Of a stretch of 64,000 bases of DNA, positions 1 to 10,000 are shown one piece after another. The notes under the pieces are model-generated. The model made no database searches. It was not told the DNA's origin and saw nothing but the letters and a program-made list of their open reading frames with translations. The position numbers were made by a program, and so were the translations under genes. The stretch comes from Mytilus trossulus. Lineage: Eukaryota; Mollusca; Bivalvia; Mytilida; Mytilidae. The first letter of the stretch is position 1. Each line of letters starts with the position of its first letter. The DNA lies in NCBI RefSeq assembly GCF_036588685.1, contig NC_086380.1, positions 53,593,144-53,657,143 of the forward strand. The letters are read 5' to 3'.

Positions 1-54
1 CTTTTACAGCTAACAGTATTCCTAATTATCAGGCGACGTTAACTTGAAGCTCAT

Positions 55-55
55 T
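55..55. other. Note on RNA genes: none found
   Basis: I looked for tRNA B boxes, rRNA-like GC-rich blocks and histone-type stem-loops across the window by eye. Only the SINE at 46453-46675 has pol III promoter-like boxes. Confidence 0.3.
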
Positions 56-789
56 CTTTATCTAATGGATTTCTTTTAAAATTAATGGTCATTTGGATAA
101 AGTTAAAATTGACAGTTTATTTTCAACTTTTCTTTATACCTTTTGGCTCTCTTAAAGATTCTAGGTTGAAAATGCATTCAAGAATATTTTTCTCGATTTC
201 AAACTAGCGTAACACGAACATTTGTAATCCCATACACATTGGTATGAAAGGCATGAGTATAGAGTCGGTATGATCATTTATTGAACATAACATAATCATT
301 TATCACTAGATTGACAGGATTAGCCTACCTTTCAATGGGAACCTACGATCACCATGTGTTTATAATTTGTGTTGCTCGATTAGATTCTATGCAGTCATTG
401 CAGTGTGCTGTGTTTTATTTTTACTGTCCGAAGTGTTTGTTATTTTGACCTGACATTTGCACTTATTCTTCGACTGATAAGTTTTCTACGTCAGAAAATA
501 CCTCTTCCAAGTCAGGAATATGACAGTAGTTCACCATTCATTTGATGTGATTAAGTTTATAATTTTGCCATTTGATCAAGGCCTTTCGTTTTGAATTTTT
601 CTCGGAGTTTAGTATGTTTGGGATTTTACTTTTTACATGACTCCCTTGCATCACCCGTTTCATTTTAACATTAATACTTATTCGTGTTGCTACATTTAAT
701 TAAAATATGTTTTGAATGAATCATGTATTTGACTGATAGATGAAACTAGGTATACGTTCATCGTAACAGATATTATAATTCTAAATTGA

Positions 790-935
790 TAGAGGAGATG
801 GACGAAAGATACAAAAGGGACAGTCAAACTCATAAATCTAAAATAAACTGACAACGCCATGGCTAAAAATGAAAAAGACACACAGACAAACAACAGTACC
901 CATGATACAACATAGAAAACTAAAGATTAATAATA
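790..935 (-). mobile_element. Retroelement 3' tail fragment
   Basis: Read on the - strand it matches the copies at 36110-36350 and 53085-53530 (agccatggcgttgtcagttt, then gtttgactgtccctt). This is the distal part of a recurrent RT element; no coding capacity remains. Confidence 0.7.
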
Positions 936-985
936 TAATTAATTTTAGATTGAAAGATTTCTAATCAAATAATATCTGTTTACAG

Positions 986-1085
986 TTTATGATAACGATG
1001 CACTTAAGCTAGAAGATATAGAAGTTAATGGTGTCATCAAAGAAAATGGTCAACCTACAAGTACCGATATAGAGAAAGCAGATAA
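986..1085 (+). CDS. SLC13 gene 1 exon: acidic cytoplasmic loop
   Basis: Acceptor ...tttacag ends at 985 and donor gtatgg begins at 1086. Frame enters with 2 nt to complete a codon and leaves with 2 nt. The peptide is charged and acidic (YDNDALKLEDIEVNGV then polar residues), fitting the variable cytoplasmic loop after TM4. The equivalent exon in gene 2 (35683-35788) has the same phases. Confidence 0.85.
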
Positions 1086-4000
1086 GTATGGGAAATCTTG
1101 TATATTCATTCATGTATACATTGGAAACAGTTCTGATTAAATGTTTACAATTGTTTGCTACATGTATATTTTTCATATTATTGTCATACTTGAAAAAGAT
1201 CCGCAGAATACCTGCCTCTTTTGTTTGTATGAAACATATTCAGAACAGTCATTGCCCAGCAACACAAACTCATAGTAATGAATAAATGTCTGCCAAACAC
1301 TTCGTGACTGGTGACTACAATCTCTTTATTTTTCCTTTTTTTAAATATTCTGAATTACTTGTTGTGTTTTCCTTTTTTGCTTGAAAGTGTTTCAATTACA
1401 ATTACTTGATAATACTTTTTTTATATTTTTTTATTATTTTTCTATTTATTTTCAGAACTTCAAATTACAAGGCTGATCCTGGAGACAACATGAATCAACA
1501 TGAAAGCAAAGAACATCTCGAAATATGTAAAATGATGTCAATCTGTATAGCACATGCCGCAAACTGTGGTGGCCTTGGGAGCTTGACCGGAACTGGTCCT
1601 AATGTTGTTTTCAAAGGACAAAGTGATATGTTAGTTTACCATTTACATTAAATTTTGTAATTTAGAATGTAGATTCGTATAATTTGCAATAAGTTTAATA
1701 GCGATTGGTAATGTCTAGCCCCATAATGTTGTTTAAATATACTTGATTAAAGATTTTAGATATAACTCTATATTTAAACAGTCTAACATATCAGATTTGA
1801 AAATACAATAGTCTCTGTTGTCTCTAGTTTAAAGTTATTGCAACAGACCACTATTGCTATACATGTTATATAGGTCCCTAGAAGTTGGTGTTACCATTTT
1901 ACCATTGATAACATCGATGATAAAAAAAAATCGTATTTTGTGTGCCATGACTAAAATTGAAAAAGACAAACAGACAAACAATAGTACACATGACACAACA
2001 TAGACAACTAAAGAATAAGCAACATCAACCCCACCAAAAACTAGGGGTGATCTCAGGTTTCCGGAAAGGAAAGCAGATCCTGCTTCACATGTGGCACCCG
2101 TCGTGTTGCTTATGTGATAACACATCCGGTAAATAGTCTAATTCGGTAGGTCACATTCATAAAAGGGAAGAGGATTGTAGTTACTACGTTATTGACATAT
2201 CCGGTATCATTTATGAAACGGTTCTTTCATAACGGTAAACCAACTCGTGATGGCGTCCGTAAAATGTACGAAGGGATGAATTCAACTTGACCATTTGTAA
2301 CTCATGATTTCATAGCTTCCTTGTGAGCAGCAACCCATGCAAACTATGCAACCGAACAACAAAATAAACATTATCACTTCATTCACATAATAAATACTTA
2401 AGATAGCAATATGTTTTACTCCTTTCAGCATATTTGAGAAATACGGAGGAGAATCGCCGGTTACCTTTTCCTCGTGGTTTGCATTTGGTTTACCAATATC
2501 TGCTATCATGTTACTGTTATCTTGGCTATGGCTTCAGTTTTACTTCTTAGGAAAGTAAGGAATATACAATATTGAATGTTATATTTATATTGCTTTCATC
2601 AAAGAAAAGTGACACTGTCTTTTGAAGAAAGATAAATCATACGAAAATAATTTCTATGATTCCAAGTCTTTTAATGTTTAATTGTCGTTTGGGTACAAAA
2701 ACATAGACACCTCATATGTTCACAGACGGTCTAGTATATATCATTGTTGTCAAGGTGTATTTCTTAAATTCAATTTCAAAAACACATTTACCTATATCTG
2801 ATCTGTTAGTAGAAGATGACCGTGAAATCGCGGTACAATTGGCTATTGGTTAACGCAAATAGTTTGTTTTTAATTTCGTGGGCAGTAAGTCAATTGAGCT
2901 TGCGCGAAAATATATAATAAGAGAATCGATAACGGTCTCTGAATTGAGTTATTTTTTTAAACAATGGCGTTATATGTGGTAAAAAGTTTCAAAGTTAAAT
3001 CTAGGGAGAATCGATTTTAAAATTATTTTCGAAAGACTGTGTTTTTGGGTTGTCAGACCTCCAGAAATGTAAATACATACTTGTTTTTATTGTAATTGAA
3101 GAGGTTGTTTGCAGTTCTGTTCCGGAAATGCGGAGTCTAGGTCAAGAATCAAGTCGCTTTTGAGAAAAGAATATGCCAGTCTAGGTCCAATAGAGTAAGA
3201 TTTTGCATTAGCTGAAATATTTATAAGAAGAAAAAAACGAACGTTGACAAACTCTTCATTTTCAAAGATTTTGGATTTGTATGATACTTACTAAACATAA
3301 AATACTATCACCAAACGGTACGGATAAAAACAAACGTCACATTCCTGACTTGATAAGGTACTTTGTTCAAGGCCGCTAATTGGTGATCACGTAGAGGTCC
3401 TAGATTTCATGAAGCTATAATGACGTCAAGTCCTCTGTTGTTGTTACTTGATTTCATAAAACATTTAATTACAGACTTTGGAAGGACAAGTTCCGTGTAC
3501 AATGAATCCCAAATGAGGATTCGCCTCTTATCCATTACAGATCCATAGGGGATCGGTAAACATGTACTAGTGTGAGAATGTTTCATTTAAGTTTGTAACT
3601 GAGCTTAATAATACGCATAAATACAGCAAATTCCTTAGTACATTTTGTGGGCTTTCATGAAAAAGTAAATGTAGTAAGGTTGCTAATGAAACAAGAGACC
3701 ACCAGATATATCCTGACTTAGCAAACTTAAATGAAGAAAATATCTAACGAGGAAATCAACAGTCGATTCATTTATACAAAAATAAACGAAAAAAAACAAT
3801 ATGAAAGATAGTAATGATAAGGCAAATAAAGACATCGGAGGGGTTAAACTTTGTCGATCGTTAAACCATTCCCTAACATGGGACAGTGGCGTAACGTACA
3901 GAAACAAATCGTTTAAACTGTGAAAATCAATTAAAAAAGAATTGCCACAAGACAAAGAATAAATATCAAAAGACTTAAATCACACCGTCCCGAGTACTCG

Positions 4001-7000
4001 AAGTAACTAAAAGCAACTAAACAAAATTAATCAAGCGGTCTGCAGACTACAAAATAAAAATCATTGAATTAATGGATTCAACGTTAATATTTTAGCTGCA
4101 TTCACTGTTTCATTTGCACTTTTAAAAACTAGGCAATTTTAAGTACCAATAAAGAACTCAGGCCGACGTAATTGGTCACTTTGGCCTTCTGGTATTATTT
4201 TGGATAACAAAAGATATTTTGTTTTAGTTTTGCCACGGCCGTCGTAATTGGTCACTTTGTTCTCCTAGCATTGTTATGGATAATAATAGACATTTGGTTT
4301 TAGCTCTGCTCAGACCACGGTCATGTGTCACTTTGTTCTCCTGGCATTGTTATGGATAACACTAGACATTTTGTTTTAGCTTTACCCAGGCTGACGTAAT
4401 TGGTCATTTTGTTCTCCTGGCATTGTTATGGGTAACAACAGTTATTTGATTTAGCTATGCTCAGGCCGCCGTAATTGGTAACTTTTTTCTCCTGGAATTG
4501 TTATGGATAACACTAGACATTTTGTTTAAGCTTTCCTCTGGCCGCCGTAATTTGTCACTTTGTTCTCCTGGCGTTGTTATGGATAACAACATACATTTTG
4601 TTTAAGCTTTGCTCCGGCCGTCGTAATTGGTCACTTTGTTCTCCTGGTAGTGTTACGGATAACAATAGACATTTTGTTTTAGCTTTGCTAAAGGCCGCCG
4701 TAATCGGTCACTTTATTCTCCTGGCATTGTTATGGATTACACTAGACATTTTGTTTTAGCTTTGCTCAGGCCGCCGTAATTGGCCACTTTTCTCCTGGCA
4801 TTGATATGGACAATGATAGACATTTTGTTTTAGCTTTGCCCAAGCCGCCGTAATTGATCACTTTGTTCTCCTGGCATTCTTATGGATACTGATAGACATT
4901 TTGTTTTAGTTTTTCTCAGGTCGACGTTATTTGTCACTTTGTTCTCCTGGCATTGTTATGGATAATGATATACATTTTGTTTTAGCTTTGCTCAGGTTGC
5001 CGTTATTGTTCACTTTGTTCTCCTGGCATTTAAATGGACAACAATAGACATTTTGTTTTAGCTTTGCTCAGGTCGCCGTAATTGGTCACTTTGTTCTCCT
5101 GGCATTGTTACGGATAAGATAGACATTTTGTTTTAGCTTTGCTCAGGCCGCCGTTATTGGTCACTTTGTTCTCCTGGCATTGTTATGGATGATTATAGAC
5201 ATTTTGTTTTAGCTTTGCTCAGGCCGCCGTAATTGGCCACTTTTCTCCTGGCATTGATATGGACAATGATAGACATTTTGTTTTAGCTTTGCCCAAGCCG
5301 CCGTAATTGGTCACTTTGTTCTCCTGGCATTATTGTGGATAACAATAGATATAGGGGATGGAGGTGGATGGCATAATATATTTCCACCAAAGTAAGTTAA
5401 AAAATATGCTATATGTTATCAATACAAAAAGCTTGATCTTTAAATTTCGGGTATATTTGCTTTCGATCTTAACCCCATTAACTTACAAGGGTATAGAAAT
5501 ATGAAACCTTAGGCTTTACCTGTAAAAAAAAGTAATAAGAAGTACACTCCCCGACACTTGTTCAATTGCTTTCTATGCTTATACCTCCGTTTTAAGCAGG
5601 CACACATCTTTTACGTTCAAATAAAGTGGCAATCATTGCATTTCAAAGCAACACTTTATGGTGTCATGTACTGTAAAAATCAACATACAGTATTGTACCT
5701 TTAATGACATATAAGAAAGAACTGGTGACCGGAACTTACCAGTACTTCAGATCTGAAAAACAGACAAGATGTACCCTCTTGTTAAACTGTGGTGCAGTTT
5801 TTTTATTCTTCAAAAGTATACGTCAAAAAGTGATCAATGATCACTTTTCCTTCAGCTTTCATTTGATACCAACAATACATAAATATTCTACATATTGTGA
5901 AAGTTAAATTCATGCGTAGGAACTAATTTGTGTTAAATATGTACTTCTTTCTGCCGGGCCTGAACTAGAGGTGTTACACCAAAACTCATGTCAGAAAAGG
6001 ACGTCCATAGACAACGATGCAAGGTTAAATATTTGTCTTTATTTAAATTTAGAATATTCTAGTTGTGGTCTAAAATTTCTGATCTTCATCACAGGAACAT
6101 CATATGCAGAATCTAATTTTTCAAACTATGAACTCTTTACACTGACAAAGTTAAGGTTATTTTTTCATTGGAGGTTAACCACATCACAAAATATCAATAT
6201 TTTATCAGAGTTCGTAAAACTGTATATATTTTTAAAAGTCTACTACGATGTTCGGTTTCTCAGTGAAGTATAAGCGGTGTTTATATATATTATCAATGTT
6301 ATATCTGTGGCTATAATGAATACAATATCTATTTAAAGCTGATATCATAATTTTTCAGAACAGTTTCAAACTCTACTCCAGCTATATTATTATCATGTAG
6401 TTTGTTAATATTTCAGAACAGTTTCAAACTCTACACCAGCTATATTGTTATCCTGTAGTTTGTTTATATTTCCATCTAGAATCAGAAAGTTTTCCGAAAA
6501 AGGTTAGTATTAATAAATCTGTATTATGACATGTATGAAGACTAGTGTTGTCTACTAGAATATAAAATAATAAGATCGTAAAATTACTTCTGCGTTCAAT
6601 ATTATAAGTTAAAGCAATGTTTGTTGTGGTTGGTTCAAATAACAGATCTGTTAGTTAGAATCTCAATGTCCTCTTTAAATCAGAAATATAAGAACTGATT
6701 CCGTTGTGAATCGAATTTGTCTACAGTTTTAACAAAATGAAAATGTATTAATGAGGGTATTTACAGACCGTCGTCATAGATATACAGACCTATTTATTAC
6801 CAAAATAGAAAAGAGTAAACAAACAGATAACAGTCCACAAACAATGCATATACAACTTACTACTGAGTAGAACAAACCCTACTACACACTTGGTAAGATT
6901 GGAAAGATAGATAGCATATGATAACTGTTGATGCTAGTTTGACTGTATTCGAAAAAATACTTATCTCCAAAAAAATGTAAAACAGAAAGTCCCAAATCAA

Positions 7001-10000
7001 TCATATGGCAAAATAAAATGAAACGAATGGATAACATCTGTCATATTCCTGACTTAGTACAGGCATTTTCAAATGTAGAAAATGGTGGAATGAATCTAGT
7101 TGTTTAGCGCTAAACCTCTCATTTGAAAGACAGTCGCATGAAATTCCTTTACATTGACATCGATGCGTAATCAAGTGTCACAACTAGGGGTACAAGAACA
7201 ACACAAACTAGACAAAAAACAAGGGTAAGTTCAGGTGCTCTGCAAGGGTAAGTATATATTGTTCAACATCTGCCACCCGTCGTGTTCCTTATGTTATTCC
7301 AAAGCCGGTAAATAGTCTCATTCGGTAGGTCATGTTCGTGAAAAGGGAACGGTATTGTATTGCGACATATTAAATGAACATATCCGATATCATTAGTATA
7401 ACGGATATTCCATAACAATCAACCAAATCTTGATGGCGTCCGTGAAATTTACGAAGTAATGATTTCAACTTCACAATTCGGAACTCTCGGTTTAAAAATA
7501 ACAGAGTCACAATTTGGAATCTTAAATCATCTCTTTTGTCGTAAATGTTTGTTTCCAACCAACCATACAAGCCAATTTCTAGATATAAAACCTAATCAAA
7601 TGGTAAAATCAAAAGCTGAAACATATCAAACGAATGAATAACAACTGTCATATTCCTGACTTGCATTGGTACAGGCATTTTCTTATGTAGAAATTTCATT
7701 TATGCACGAATCACTAAGAGTTAACATATTTGCGTTTGTGTTTTTTTTTCAAAACAGGACCTATACCTCCTCTGCTTACGTGGAAGATAGTAGAGAAGAA
7801 GTTACCATGGGGTGTGGTTATATTGTTAGGCGGAGGATTTGCTCTTGCTTTCGTTAGTCAGGTACTTATTCAAATGTTTTTATTACTTACTTGGTTTTAC
7901 CATGTTTAACATGCAATGTTTACAAAATAACGATAGGTTATTACTGACAATTAGCACTTATCATATCAGGTATGTTAATGTCTTTAGAACAAGTAATATT
8001 CTGTATTGTACTACTTGTTTTTATCTTACTGACTGATAATTTACTTTCTCAGCTTTCTCCTTGAGATGATCAACGATATTTTACAATTATCTAAAAAAGT
8101 TTACAATATGATGCAATGGATATTTTATCGATAAAATAAGAAAAGGGACATTTTTAACCGAGCAGGAACATAACGCTTATTGATCTTATACGCTAATTTG
8201 TCTTCGTTTAAATTGATGACACGATTCGATTTACTGGTTAAATTTTACTTTGAGAATGTGTTGCCTACAGTTGCCGATTTACACGGTCTATCTTGTTTTC
8301 CTATCAAACGAAATAACCATCGATATAGGTAAAGTAAAGTTTATATCATGGTCATGATGGTATATTTTCACTTTCCAACATTTTTGTCAAATTTTAAACG
8401 ATCGTTATGAAAGAAACATTAGTTTTTCCTGTAGAGTAAAAGTTATATTCTGAAATATTGTATTAAACCAGCAGACAATAATTTAAGAACTAATAATGCC
8501 AACCTTTCAAATAACAGAGTTCCTTATTGTTTTCGAATATGATGTGACAATATTATATGTTTATATACGATGCTATTTTTTGTAGGAATATGGGTTATCC
8601 AAATGGCTAGGAACGCAATTGGCTGTGTTAAAACCCCTTGACCCATGGATTGTGAATATGATATTGTGTATTATCGTAGCGGCAGCGACAGAGGTCACAA
8701 GCAATGTTGCAATGTGCACACTCCTGATGCCGATTTTGGCTGAACTAGTAAGTGTATTTTTTTATGTTATTTTAGAAGCACTCTTGTGCATGTTTTAGGA
8801 AATAGACGCATCCAGATGATGAAACATGGTTCCATTTGGAGTTCCTGCAAGTCAATTATATTTTGTTAGAAACTAGAATGTGGTCTTTTCTTCGACGAAC
8901 GTGTAATGTAAAAGAATTACTGTAAACTTGAATGAAAAGAAAGATCATGATACATGTATATCCAGACAAACACAAAAAATGTTTAAATATTTTAGCTACG
9001 CGTATGCAATAATCAATATTTCAATATGACGTGCTTCTTTCGCTTTGTAAACAACACTGTGATAAAATTCTCGATATATCTATACTTAGCGCAGACTCCG
9101 TGGTAAAAATAATAATGGCTGTAACAATATACTTCCCACGTAAATTCACATGTATTGAAACCTATTTGCAAACCCTTTGCCGATTTAATTGTTTTAAAAA
9201 TTGCGATTAAAAAAGAAAAAAAATCATTTTCTTATTCGGATGCATAATAAAACGAAATAATGCACAAGACCTCGGAGAAACCAACAAAATAAAACTAAAA
9301 TAAAATTCCGCGATAGTCTATTGTTTTTGGCGCATTTATGTCACTCCAAAACATGAAAACGCTGGAGTTGAAAGTTTTCTGTTACGTGAACCATTGAAAT
9401 GTTGTTTACTTTTGTATAAAAATTGATTATTAAGGTAGGTTTTGTTTGATTTTCTATTCTATTGCATTATTCGCATATTAACTGATTTCAGCAAGTCAAC
9501 ATGGCGGCTCCTTAGTTACGCTGAAGGGGTCAACTTTGGATTTGACGGTAACTTACGAGAAAAACATATAAATCAAAATGACAATTGTTGGTTTTGAGAA
9601 TGAAACATATTTTCATTTTGGCGGTTGTTCACGAAATAATCCATGCAAGCTACGGATCTATTTATTATAATGTTTGAGCTATTTCTTACAGGGAGTAAAA
9701 CAGAACAGCCACACACACAGCTCTCGCTTCAGTTTTTTTAATGATTGTATTTGTGCTATTAGAATCGAAATAATTCATGAAAGCCATAGATTATTGGTAA
9801 TTTACACATGGCCTGGGCCGTGATATTCGAATATCACGGCCCAGGCCATGTGTAAATTACCAATAATCTATGGCTTTCATGAATTATTTCTTACGCTCAT
9901 GATAAAATTCGAATATCACAGCCCAAGCCATGTGTAAATTACCAATAATCTATGGCTTCCATGAATTATTTCTTAAACAACGTTTAAGAACTCATTCATG

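Larger units (their letters stand above)
1..985. other. Intron of SLC13 gene 1 with a retroelement tail
   Basis: No exon is visible; in particular no SMWISNT-type exon. About 480-600 resembles the 'aagtcaggaat' repeat family, and 790-935 is the reverse-strand tail of the mussel reverse-transcriptase element. Confidence 0.6.

Noticed and set aside
8586..8747. Val in place of Thr in the second SNT motif of gene 1 as a loss of function
   Set aside because: As I recall, vertebrate NaDC1 also has SNV at this place, so it is a normal variant of the family.
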